Assembly (NCBI GenBank): GCA_019307135.1
Contig: JAFDKF010000086.1
Coordinates: 1-36,613 of the forward strand
DNA length: 36,613 bases
Direction of reading: 5' to 3'
Origin: Deltaproteobacteria bacterium
GTDB lineage: Bacteria > Desulfobacterota > Desulfobacteria > Desulfobacterales > C00003060
Shown: positions 16,508 to 24,572 of the stretch, piece after piece
Position numbering within the stretch: position 1 is the stretch's first letter
How the letters are laid out: every line of letters starts with the position of its first letter
Position numbers and translations under genes: made by a program
Notes under the pieces: generated by a model
The model's database searches: none
What the model saw: only the letters and a program-made list of their open reading frames with translations
Told to the model about the DNA's origin: nothing

Positions 16508-17794
16508 CTATTTAACCTTCTCGACTCTCAAGACAAGCCGATCCACCCCTACGACACGGACTTTGGCGCCTGCCTCGATCGGTTCTGGCGCCTCAGCGTT
16601 CCAAAGCTCCCCATGGACAAAGATTTTGCCTCCGGGCGCGAGCCTTTCCTTAACCACCCCGACCTCCCCGATCAACCCCTTATCGCCAGTCCTCGGTTTG
16701 GATATCTGGGACCGAAATACCAGGCCGGCCACGGCCACAAAAAAACCGGAAACCATAATAACCGTGGGAATCAGTACCCGCCAGGACAGACGCATCTCGG
16801 GCGCGTCCCCCTCGAACAGCATCAAGGACCCCAAAAAGAGCGAGATGATGCCACCCACGCTCAGAAGACCGTAGCTCGTCACCTTCATCTCGAGAATAAA
16901 GAGGATAAGAGCGAGGACAATCAGCAAGATCCCTGCGTAGTTGACCGGAAGTGTCTGAAAAGCAAAGAAGGCCAGAATAAGGGAGATGGCCCCGACAACG
17001 CCCGGGAAGATAGCGCCGGGATGGGAAAGTTCAAAATATACTCCGGCCATGCCGATCATCATGAGAAGATAAGCAATGTTGGGGTCACTCAAGGTCTTAA
17101 GGATCTTATCCCTGAGGCCTTCCGTGAGGATTACCCGCTTGACTCCTTTGGTGTGTAATGTTCCTTTGTCTTTCAACTCTCGACCGTCGATCTTTTCAAG
17201 GAGATCCTTCAGGTCTTCAGCAATCAGGTCAATGACCTTGAGTTCTAAGGCCTCCTTCTCGGTCACGGACACACTTTCACGAACCGCCTTTTCGGCCCAT
17301 TCGCTGTTGCGACCCCGCTTTTCTGCAATGCTTTTGGTATAGGCCACCATGTCGTTGACGAGCTTCTCGCCCATGGTCTTATCCATCTTCTTTTGCCCGA
17401 GGGTCACGGGATGAGCTGCGCCAATATTGGTACCGGGGGCCATAGCCGCGATGTCTGCCGCCAGGGTGATCATCACCCCGGCTGAGGCAGCCCGCGCCCC
17501 ACCGGGAGAGACAAAGACAACCACAGGAATCTCAGAGGCCAGCATGGCCATAACGATTGAACGCATGGAAAGGGCCAGGCCCCCGGGCGTGTCGAGCTGG
17601 ATCACAAGACAGCCAGCCCCCTCCATGGAAGCCTTTTCCATACTTCTTATGAGATACTCTGCCAGACCCGGATTGATAGTGCCTGAAACCTTTACTACAT
17701 AGACCTCCCCCTTGGTAGCTTGGGCTGCCAGCGGAAAAACTCCGAAAAGGAGCGCCGCAAGCACTACGGTGACAATTTTTCTAAGTACACGCAT
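16508..17794 (-). CDS. NfeD-type membrane-bound serine protease (ClpP class)
   Basis: A 428-residue protein of the long NfeD form. It has a signal peptide (residues 1-26, ending LAAQA), a ClpP-fold protease domain with IQLDTPGG at 65-72 and the nucleophile Ser104 in ARAASAGV, four to five membrane helices (about 235-375), and a C-terminal soluble OB-fold NfeD domain (GLIGEVGVVKERLAPGGKIFVHGELW). Family members act in the membrane with stomatin-like partners and are linked to membrane quality control; no stomatin gene is visible next to it. The ATG at 17794 is preferred over 17836 because it begins the signal peptide directly. The upstream gap holds a CTAAAGTG hairpin. Confidence 0.9.
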   Translation of the reverse strand: MRVLRKIVTVVLAALLFGVFPLAAQATKGEVYVVKVSGTINPGLAEYLIRSMEKASMEGAGCLVIQLDTPGGLALSMRSIVMAMLASEIPVVVFVSPGGARAASAGVMITLAADIAAMAPGTNIGAAHPVTLGQKKMDKTMGEKLVNDMVAYTKSIAEKRGRNSEWAEKAVRESVSVTEKEALELKVIDLIAEDLKDLLEKIDGRELKDKGTLHTKGVKRVILTEGLRDKILKTLSDPNIAYLLMMIGMAGVYFELSHPGAIFPGVVGAISLILAFFAFQTLPVNYAGILLIVLALILFILEMKVTSYGLLSVGGIISLFLGSLMLFEGDAPEMRLSWRVLIPTVIMVSGFFVAVAGLVFRSQISKPRTGDKGLIGEVGVVKERLAPGGKIFVHGELWNAEAPEPIEAGAKVRVVGVDRLVLRVEKVK

Positions 17795-17849
17795 TCTTAA
17801 ATACGATTCCGTATTATAAATAATTGGTTTATTCATTTCAAAATGTCGA

Positions 17850-18043
17850 AGTGCCTAAAGTGATCTAAAGTGCCTAAGGTGCCTAAGGTGCCTAAAGTTA
17901 AGGTATTTTGTTTATTATTTGCTTCTTTCAATAGGGATAAATATTGGATAAGAACACTTTGTTGTCCATTTCTAAAACTGACTGCGCTGAAAGCGCGTTC
18001 CTCAACTTTAGCTCACTTTAGGCACTTCAAACTTTAGGCACTT
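17850..18043. repeat. CTAAAGTGC inverted arrays between udg and the NfeD gene
   Basis: GTGCCTAAAG and GTGCCTAAGG units (17850-17903) face CACTTTAGGCAC-type units (18004-18043), leaving a loop of about 100 bases. It is the same unit family as 2832-3138, but with the loop not occupied by a family B element. No gene is seen in 17795-18113. Confidence 0.75.
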
Positions 18044-18113
18044 TTTTGATTCCAGCTTACCCGGGGTATACGTCCTGACACAAAATACGTCACCGAATTT
18101 ACGAGTTAGAACA

Positions 18114-18833
18114 CTATGCCTTTTCATAAGCCTCCTGAAGCTTTTGCATGTCTTCCCACACATCGCGTTTTTTGCCGGGATTGCGAAGAAGATAGGCGGG
18201 ATGGTAGGTGGGAAGCAGGGAGGCATTCTCATAAGAATGGAAACGGCCCCGCAATTGCGAAATCGGCGTATTGGTTTCAAGGAGTGTTTGAGCCGCAAAG
18301 GTGCCCATGGCACATATCAGCCCGGGTCTTATGGCCCTCAACTGCCTGCGGAGAAAAGGGATGCAGGCAGCGATCTCGTCCGGTTCAGGATTTCGATTCC
18401 CCGGAGGGCGACACTTTATGATATTGCAAATATAGACATCCTCTCGGGTCAATCCAATGGCCCGGAGTATCCTGGTAAGCAACTGACCTGCCTGACCCAC
18501 AAACGGCTGACCCTTTATGTCTTCTTCGTAACCCGGGGCTTCGCCAACCAGGACCAGCTTTGTCCCGGGATTCCCAGCTCCAAAGACGATATGCTTGCGC
18601 CCCTTGTGGAGTTTGCACCTCTGGCAGGTGCCAAGATCCCTTTGAATCATGTCCAGGGTTTCTGCCATGGTCTCTTTGTACTGGTCGTCCAGGATCCTGA
18701 AAGAGTTTTCAGACAGGGCCACGCCCTCGTACCCCAACCCCTTCACATATTTGAGATAGCCCTTGAAATCCTCAGTAATTTCAGACAAGAGCCGGGCGGA
18801 ACCGTCACCAAAATGTTGAGTAATTTCTGTCAT
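18114..18833 (-). CDS. Uracil-DNA glycosylase, type 4 iron-sulfur family
   Basis: A 239-residue base-excision repair enzyme that removes uracil from DNA. Four iron-sulfur ligands are seen: Cys70 and Cys73 (CQRC), Cys141 (IIKCRPPGNRNP) and Cys157. The active-site motif is GEAPGYEEDIKGQPFVGQAG (97-116). The second motif HPAYLLR begins with His211. About 60 extra residues precede the first cysteine pair, common in bacterial members. The ATG at 18833 follows an AGGA about ten bases upstream. A large heptamer locus lies directly upstream. Confidence 0.93.
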   Translation of the reverse strand: MTEITQHFGDGSARLLSEITEDFKGYLKYVKGLGYEGVALSENSFRILDDQYKETMAETLDMIQRDLGTCQRCKLHKGRKHIVFGAGNPGTKLVLVGEAPGYEEDIKGQPFVGQAGQLLTRILRAIGLTREDVYICNIIKCRPPGNRNPEPDEIAACIPFLRRQLRAIRPGLICAMGTFAAQTLLETNTPISQLRGRFHSYENASLLPTYHPAYLLRNPGKKRDVWEDMQKLQEAYEKA

Positions 18834-18853
18834 AGGTACCGATTCCTGATGCC

Positions 18854-19435
18854 CAGTGATCAGTGATCAGTGATCAGTGATCAGTGATCAGAGGTCAGAT
18901 GTCAGATGTCAGATGTCAGATGTCAGAGATCAGAGATCAGAGGTCAGAGATCAGAGATCAGAGGTCAGAGATCAGAGGTCAGAGATCAGAGATCAGTAGT
19001 CAGTGAGCAGTGAGCAGTGAGCAGTATCGAGTATCCAGCATCGAGTATCCAGTATCGAGTATCGAGTATCGAGTATCGAGTATCGAGTATCGAGCATCGA
19101 GTATCCAGCATCGAGTATCCAGCATCGAGTATCCAGCATCGAGTATCCAGCATCGAGTATCCAGTATCGAGTATCCAGCATCGAGTATCCAGCATCGAGT
19201 TCAAACCAATGGCAAATACCGACTGACATCTGACATCTGACCTCCGAATTCCGACCTCTGACCTCTGACCTCTGACCTCCGACCTCTGACCTCTGACCAC
19301 TGACCTCTGACCTCTGACCTCTGACCACTGACCTCTGACCACTGACCTCTGACCTCTGACCTCTGACCTCTGACCTCTGACCTCTGACCTCTGACCTCTG
19401 ACCTCTGACCTCTGACCTCCGACCTCCGACCTCCC
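18854..19435. repeat. Large compound heptamer locus: AGGTCAG arm, TATCCAG/CATCGAG centre, CCTCTGA arm
   Basis: The left arm (18854 to about 19020) runs CAGTGAT, then GATGTCA, then AGGTCAG/AGATCAG and GTGAGCA units. The centre (19022-19200) has about 25 heptamers, mostly TATCGAG, then alternating CATCGAG and TATCCAG. The right arm (19222-19435) is CCTCTGA with CATCTGA and CCTCCGA variants, the reverse complement of the left arm. It ends one base before the coaBC stop codon. Long open frames through it (RSEVRGQ-type and GYSMLDT-type peptides) are repeat artefacts, not genes. Confidence 0.85.
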
Positions 19436-20638
19436 TCACGCTTTCTTAATTTCCAACACTTTATCCAATATGATACCTGCAAGATCCTCCTTATCCATAA
19501 GCGGCAGGGCCTCGGTGCGGCCGTCTCTGTAAAAGAGGCTCGCCTGATTGGTGTCCGAACCAAACCCTGAATCAGTCTGTCCAACGAGATTAGCGACAAT
19601 AAGGTCCAGGTTCTTTGCAGTTAACTTGGCACACGCATTTTCCCGCAGGTTCTGAGTCTCAGCCGCAAAACCAACCAAAACTTGACCTTTCTTCTTTTCT
19701 CCCAGTACCTTCAAGATGTCCGGGGTCTGTTCAAGGCGTAAAGGCTGCGTCACCTCTTCCTTCTTTATTTTATGCTCAAAAAGACTGACCGGCCTCCAGT
19801 CCGATACCGCAGCGGCCTTTACTATGATCGTGGTCTGCTCCACATGGTCCATCACGGCATTGAACATCTCCTGGGAAGTACTGACCCGGATCATGCTCAC
19901 ACCCTGAGGGTCAGGAAGCACGGTGGGCCCGCTAATCAACAGGACTTGTGCCCCCCGCCGCCTGGCAACACGTGCAAGGGCATATCCCATCTTGCCCGAA
20001 GAAGGATTGCTTATAAACCTGACGGGATCGATCGGTTCCTGAGTAGGGCCGGCAGTTACCAGGATCCGCTCTCCAACCAGGTCCTGCGGACACAACAGGG
20101 AACGAAGTTCCTCTGCTATTGCCTCGACATCTGGCAGCCGCCCTCGTCCCTCGTGGCCACAGGCCAGTGATCCGGTCCCTGGAGGAAGCACCTTGATGCC
20201 AATCTGGTCAAGTCTCTTTATGTTGTCCTGAACCGCACGATTTTCATACATGTGGACGTTCATGGATGGACAAACCAGGATTGGCGCCCGAACCGCCAGG
20301 ACAAAGGTAGTAAGGGGATCATCTGCAATCCCATGAGCCATCTTGCCGATGATATTAGCAGTGGCCGGCGCGATGACCACAGCATCCGCCTCGTCTGCCC
20401 ATGCGATGTGTTGAAGGGGCGTATTTTCTTGGCGCCCGAACATATGGGTCCACACCGGGTGTCCTGAAAGGGCCTCAAAGGTAAGCGGGCCAACAAACGC
20501 CCGGGCACTCCTGGTCATAATCACCCGGATGTGTGAACCGGACTTGACAAGGACCCTGAGAAGATCCACGGCCTTGTATGCAGCAATCCCGCCGCAGACT
20601 CCAAGGACAATTTTCTTATCCTTTAAAGGATCTGGCAT
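19436..20638 (-). CDS. coaBC: Bifunctional phosphopantothenoylcysteine decarboxylase / phosphopantothenate-cysteine ligase
   Basis: A 400-residue two-domain enzyme of coenzyme A synthesis. The N-terminal CoaC flavoprotein domain (1-185) has GVCGGIAAYKA, catalytic His77 in LQHIAWADEADAVVIAPATA, the PSMNVHM motif at 124-130 and the substrate-recognition Cys160 in GSLACGHEGRGRL. The C-terminal CoaB ligase domain starts VTAGPTQEPIDPVRFISN, with SSGKMGYALA and the AAAVSDWRP motif, then the KIKKE lysines. Length is typical. The stop codon touches the end of a CCTCTGA array, and the upstream flank is a GTTATCC array, so the gene is boxed in by repeats. Confidence 0.96.
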   Translation of the reverse strand: MPDPLKDKKIVLGVCGGIAAYKAVDLLRVLVKSGSHIRVIMTRSARAFVGPLTFEALSGHPVWTHMFGRQENTPLQHIAWADEADAVVIAPATANIIGKMAHGIADDPLTTFVLAVRAPILVCPSMNVHMYENRAVQDNIKRLDQIGIKVLPPGTGSLACGHEGRGRLPDVEAIAEELRSLLCPQDLVGERILVTAGPTQEPIDPVRFISNPSSGKMGYALARVARRRGAQVLLISGPTVLPDPQGVSMIRVSTSQEMFNAVMDHVEQTTIIVKAAAVSDWRPVSLFEHKIKKEEVTQPLRLEQTPDILKVLGEKKKGQVLVGFAAETQNLRENACAKLTAKNLDLIVANLVGQTDSGFGSDTNQASLFYRDGRTEALPLMDKEDLAGIILDKVLEIKKA

Positions 20639-20646
20639 GTCTGGTT

Positions 20647-20676
20647 AATCGTTATCCGTTATCCGTTATCCGTTAT
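20647..20676. repeat. GTTATCC heptamer array upstream of coaBC
   Basis: About four units of GTTATCC(G) lie between the coaBC start and the next array. Similar CGTTATTCG stretches occur near 2803 and 3139. Confidence 0.6.
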
Positions 20677-20724
20677 TCCGTGCTGCATGGCGCATAGAGC
20701 ATAGCGCATAGCGTTTTTTCTTCC

Positions 20725-21187
20725 CCTCGGCCCTCTGCCCACTGACCTCTGACCTCTGCCCTCTGACCTCCGACCCCCGACCTCTGCCCTCTGACCTCCG
20801 ACCTCCGACCTCTGCCCACTGACCTCTGACCTCTGACCTCTGACCTCTGCCCTCCGACCCCCGACCTCTGTCCTCCGACCTCCGACCTCCGACCTCCGAC
20901 CCCCGACCTCTGCCCACTGACCTCTGACCTCTGACCTCTGACCTCTGCCCTCCGACCCCCGACCTCCGTCCTCCGACCTCTGACCTCCGACCTCCGACCT
21001 CCGACCTCCGACCTCCGACCTCTGTCCTCCGACCTCCGACCTCTGACCTCCGACCTCCGACCTCCGACCTCCGACCTCCGACCTCCGACCTCCGACCTCT
21101 GACCTCCGACCTCCGACCCCCGACCTCTGTCCTCCGACCTCCGACCTCCGACCCCCGACCTCTGACCTCCGTCCTCTGCCCTCTGCC
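20725..21187. repeat. Long one-polarity heptamer array (CCTCTGA / CCTCCGA)
   Basis: About 66 tandem heptamers, almost all CCTCTGA, CCTCCGA, CCCCCGA, CCTCTGC or CCTCTGT. Unlike most loci here there is no opposed arm. It runs to the base before the lipoprotein stop codon (21188). Frames through it are artefacts. Confidence 0.85.
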
Positions 21188-21679
21188 TTATTTCAACAGC
21201 CCCTCTTCTACACTTCCCATCGTAGGGGCGACCCAGATTTCGACCTCGGTCTTCAATTGTCTTTCAGTAATGTTGATGATGCAGCCCCGATTCGGCTTGT
21301 TGAAAAACATGATCGTGCAGGGGGACTTCAAAGAACTCGCCAGTCGCCAGTTATCCTTTGCCATGTTGTTTTCAAAGAACCTGATCAGAGACTTTACCTC
21401 CACGCGGCCTCTCAATACCAGGACACCGGCTGTGAAGTCAGGGGCATGATAAAAAATAAAAGACCTCTTCTTATCCACCTTGAGTTCTGAAGGAACCAGA
21501 ACATCTTCAAAGTCGTAGTAAAGAGGTGCCGGTGTCTTATCCTGCCTGCTTGCGGCAGGTTCTGCTCTCTCCGCCCCTTTGGTACTTGTTTTCAAGCGAG
21601 CGCAGCCCAAAAAGATGGTGCAGACAAGCAATAGCACTGAAATACACACAAACATCCCGAATCGTCTCAAGTCTGTCAT
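21188..21679 (-). CDS. Predicted lipoprotein, function unknown
   Basis: A 163-residue protein with a lipoprotein signal peptide. A hydrophobic segment (about 8-24) ends in FLGC with the lipidated Cys26, followed by a Lys- and Ala-rich linker and a soluble domain from about residue 52 (LYYDFEDVLVPSELKVDKKRSF...). The domain keeps a pattern of alternating strands with NNMAKDNWRL and CTIMFFNKPNRGCIINIT. I recognise it only as a type of small conserved lipoprotein seen in Desulfobacterota-like genomes and do not assign a family name. The ribosome binding site AGGAGGG is strong. It lies upstream of coaBC on the same strand, but a 460-base array separates them. Confidence 0.8.
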   Translation of the reverse strand: MTDLRRFGMFVCISVLLLVCTIFLGCARLKTSTKGAERAEPAASRQDKTPAPLYYDFEDVLVPSELKVDKKRSFIFYHAPDFTAGVLVLRGRVEVKSLIRFFENNMAKDNWRLASSLKSPCTIMFFNKPNRGCIINITERQLKTEVEIWVAPTMGSVEEGLLK

Positions 21680-21725
21680 AGCAATCCCTCCTAATAGTAT
21701 TTTGGGTTTTTGATTGCCGATTGGT

Positions 21726-21805
21726 TTCAGGTTTCAGTGTTCAGGTGTCTGGTGTAAAGAAAATGTTCTCCCTTGAAACCTGAAACCCGAAACCTGAAAC
21801 CTCAC
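21726..21805. repeat. Heptamer hairpin (TTCAGGT / ACCTGAA)
   Basis: GGTTTCAGGTTTCAGTGTTC units face CTTGAAACCTGAAACC-type units. It is the same family as 1657-1742 and 11410-11640, here without family A ends. Confidence 0.7.
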
Positions 21806-21896
21806 AATTGAACTCAATAACCAACAATCTTCATTTACAGCACAGATTCCTTTTATCAATCTCAGAAAACATAGTCAAGCACCGGGTGCGAATGCG

Positions 21897-22318
21897 GATT
21901 TCGGAATGCGGATTTCGGATTGCGGAACTCGATGCTGGATATTGGATACTGGATGCTCGTTACTGAAATTGTCTTTCATTCCGCGGCAATGATCATAATT
22001 CCGGCCACCAACACAATCTGGTTACAATGCTCTGCGTTGTAACCCTGGCCCAGACCTGGCCTATAGCCTGAGTAGACTGATTCAGGTACCTTGCGCCAGG
22101 GCAGGCCCAAACCGCTGGACGCTCTGCGTCCAATACAGGTTATTTCTTTCAAGACGCAGAGCGTCTGATGGAATGCGTTCCCACGCAGAGCGTGGGAACG
22201 AGATGGTGTAGCGTGGGAACGAGATGGTGTGCGGATGGCCGAAGTTAGAACCAAGCCCCATTCCGAAATCCGAAATCCGCATTCCGAAATCGTCTCATTC
22301 CGCATTCCGCATTCGAAT
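21897..22318. repeat. Composite repeat region with CGGATTTC / GAAATCCG outer arms
   Basis: The outer arms are GGATTTCGGAATGCGG units (21897-21927) and CCGAAATCCGAAATCCGC units (22258-22318). Inside are a few TATCCAG/CATCGAG-family heptamers on the opposite strand (21928-21959), a CTGGCCCAGACCTGGCC stretch (also near 24250 and 24427), and palindromes of the GACGCTCTGCGTC and CGTTCCCACGC types. No gene is supported in 21680-22317. Confidence 0.65.
22169..22200. repeat. CGTTCCCACGC-type palindrome
   Basis: CGTTCCCACGC and GCGTGGGAACG form a tight stem around AGA; GCGTGGGAACGAGATGGTGT occurs again at once downstream as a direct repeat. Confidence 0.7.
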
Positions 22319-24036
22319 CATTCTTCCAAACGAGACAGCCTTTCTACCCCCAGCCGCATGGGCCAGAACACGGCCAACACATTGATAGCTGCCACCAATG
22401 CAAAGGAAAGGATGATCCACATCCAGTGCACCAGTGGTATGGCCTCCCCGCGAAGCCTGGCCATAAAAATTGTGTACACGGAACCTGCCTCCAGCACAAT
22501 GACTGATCCAACAAAACCCATGCACAGGAACATAAAGAGCATGCCGCCAAACCCGGTAGCCACCTGCGCCATGTTCTCAAGACGAAAATCAGGATAGGCA
22601 GCACCCAGGCCCACTCCCATGGCCGTGATACCAAATACCATGAAAAAGACAGTAATTGTGGAAAGTCCCATCATAAAGGGGGTCACTGAAAGTAACTTGT
22701 TTGAAAGCACGACAAGTATTTCGGATAGGATGAGCAGAGGCCACAGGTACGTCCAGAACTTCACCCAAAGGAAGGTCTTCAGGGGGATGGGTGCCGATCT
22801 TATCACCCAAAAGGCTTGCCCCTCGATACTCACCGCAGGGAATACAAAGCGTACTGCGATAGCGGCAAGCACAAAACCGGCCAGGCCCATGTTCAAAAAC
22901 GACAGGATGTTTTGAAGATAGAAGGTCTTGATAGGGGCCTTGTCGATAGGCAGCACCTTGAAGTTGTAAAGATAGACGACGATGAGTGCCACCAACAAAA
23001 AGAGCTGAGACCACTGGGTGTTATCCCGAAAGAAGGTCTTAATATCCTTGGAAAGAAGTGCACCGACCTTGCCGGAAATCGGCAGAAGCCGCTTCCAATA
23101 GATTCCAAAGGGTCTCTTTCTGCCCCGTAGCGCCCGGCGAGCCACCTGTGCCTTTGAAACGCCTTTGAAATAAAAGATACGAGCAAGGTTGATCTCGAGA
23201 AAAACCAGGGACAAGGCACCAGTCGTTGAAAGCCCCAGATAAAACAAGGGCGTACCACCTCTGCCCCTCAAGACAGGCCATAAGGTCTCGAGTATCCACG
23301 TGGTAGGCAGAAACGGGGAACCAGGGGCCTCAAGAGACCTGAGATAACCCGCCACGGTCGCCAGAGCGGTCGGGTCTACCAACCTTTCCGGCCTCATGAA
23401 TCGAAACATAAAATATAAAAGGACGACCAGAACCATGGAAAGGAGAACAAAGATGTCCCGCATCCGGTTAGCCGGAAGAGATACTACCAGAAGCAAAACA
23501 AGCAGTGTCCCGATGGCAGAGGCCAGCAGGCAAAAAGGAAGGAGCGAGCCCAACAAGACGAGATAGAAATCCAGACCTGCGTCATAGACCAGAGCGTACG
23601 CCAGGAATACGGGCAGGCCGAACAAAAACAGCATCCAGGAGCTGTCAAAGGTGCTCTCAAGCCACCGAGCCAGGAAAACCTTTTCAACCATGACTGGAGC
23701 CGCATGAACCAATGGCAGGTCTTTTGAGAGATAAAGCGTGGAAAGGGCCGTAAGGATACTGCTGAATATAAGGATAGAAAAGAAGGTAAGAAGCACCATG
23801 GACAGGAGCTTTCTGGCCAGGATATCGCCGAATCCTTCAACACCCTGAAAGTAGCTCAGGACACGATAGAACACCGCAAAGATCCCTGCCCAAAACAGAA
23901 AGCTTATCAGAGCAAGGAGAATCCTCACCCATGCCCTACCTTCAAGCCGCCCCTGAAGCCGGTGCCTGAAAGCCCATATGCGAGGTTTCAGCAGTGTTAG
24001 TACGGTTTGCACGGTCTGGTTTGTCCTTGACAGCAC
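22318..24036 (-). CDS. ABC-2-like exporter permease subunit
   Basis: A large inner-membrane protein of about 570 residues with some 12 or more hydrophobic segments in clusters, separated by cytoplasmic loops (for example KGVSKAQVARRALRGRKRPFGIYWKRL and SKDIKTFFRDNTQWSQ). The SKDIK...RDNTQW stretch followed by membrane helices is typical of long ABC exporter permeases. The open frame continues to 24243, but its first 70 codons are translated from REP-like palindromes; the start is placed at the GTG at 24036 (AGG four bases before), with the GTG at 24012 also possible. The matching ATP-binding subunit is not adjacent: upstream is a repeat cluster and then fbp on the other strand. Substrate unknown. 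Confidence 0.78.
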   Translation of the reverse strand: MLSRTNQTVQTVLTLLKPRIWAFRHRLQGRLEGRAWVRILLALISFLFWAGIFAVFYRVLSYFQGVEGFGDILARKLLSMVLLTFFSILIFSSILTALSTLYLSKDLPLVHAAPVMVEKVFLARWLESTFDSSWMLFLFGLPVFLAYALVYDAGLDFYLVLLGSLLPFCLLASAIGTLLVLLLVVSLPANRMRDIFVLLSMVLVVLLYFMFRFMRPERLVDPTALATVAGYLRSLEAPGSPFLPTTWILETLWPVLRGRGGTPLFYLGLSTTGALSLVFLEINLARIFYFKGVSKAQVARRALRGRKRPFGIYWKRLLPISGKVGALLSKDIKTFFRDNTQWSQLFLLVALIVVYLYNFKVLPIDKAPIKTFYLQNILSFLNMGLAGFVLAAIAVRFVFPAVSIEGQAFWVIRSAPIPLKTFLWVKFWTYLWPLLILSEILVVLSNKLLSVTPFMMGLSTITVFFMVFGITAMGVGLGAAYPDFRLENMAQVATGFGGMLFMFLCMGFVGSVIVLEAGSVYTIFMARLRGEAIPLVHWMWIILSFALVAAINVLAVFWPMRLGVERLSRLEE

Positions 24037-24095
24037 GAACCTGTTCTTAATATACTTATTTGCAATTAACGTCCACCATCTATCGGTTACGCTGC

Positions 24096-24475
24096 TTGTG
24101 GGAGCGGCATTCCTGCCGCGACAATCGGGGCTCAAAGCCCCTCCCACAGCGTGTACCTGCCCGCCATTGCCCCGTCTGCCTCGCAAGCTCAGCGAGTGGG
24201 CAGCCAGGCGATGGCAGGCGGGTCGGTTTGTGTCGTTTTTCAAAACCCTGGCCCAGACCTGGTTTTTCTCGTAGGGGCGGCTTTACGCCGCCTGTCATTC
24301 GGGCGGGATAAACCCGCCCCTACGATCTGTCGCGCCAGGGCGCTGTGGGAGGGGCTTTCAGCCCCGATTGTCGCGGCTAGAAAGCCGCTCCCACAACCGA
24401 ATACCGAAACGAGCTGCGCAACCCCTGGCCCAGACCGGGTTTTTCTCGTAGGGGCGGGTTTATCCCGCCCGAATG
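24096..24475. repeat. Cluster of REP-like palindromes (GTGGGAGCGGC and GTAGGGGCGGG types)
   Basis: Four units are seen: a GTGGGAGCGGC...GCCCCTCCCAC palindrome near 24096-24152, a GTAGGGGCGGC...GCCCGCCCCTAC palindrome near 24268-24326, GTGGGAGGGGC...GCCGCTCCCAC near 24346-24395, and a GTAGGGGCGGG half near 24448-24475. A direct repeat CCTGGCCCAGACC(T/G)GGTTTTTCTCG precedes the two GTAGGGG units. It separates the divergent permease and fbp genes; no gene is seen in 24037-24572. Confidence 0.8.
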
Positions 24476-24572
24476 GCAGGTGGGCTTGCAAGGCAGCAAA
24501 AGCACATTCCTCTACTATTTCACTAAGTTGTAAAACTTCCGAGACGTTTTTGACCCACAGGGAGGAAAAACC

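Noticed and set aside
18854..19435. CRISPR array
   Set aside because: Units are seven bases in direct tandem with no unique spacers, and no cas gene is near; the same holds for all other arrays here.
18986..19439. Open frames of 118-148 codons on the minus strand and shorter ones on the plus strand with GYSMLDT and RSEVRGQ repeats
   Set aside because: They are read entirely from heptamer arrays, exist in several frames at once, and have no ribosome binding site; they are consequences of a stop-free seven-base period.
20666..20917. Open frame of 83 codons rich in RSEVRG repeats
   Set aside because: Lies within the CCTCTGA array; no protein-like composition.
24037..24243. N-terminal extension of the ABC permease frame
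   Set aside because: Translated from GC-rich palindromes; the membrane protein begins near GTG 24036 or 24012.
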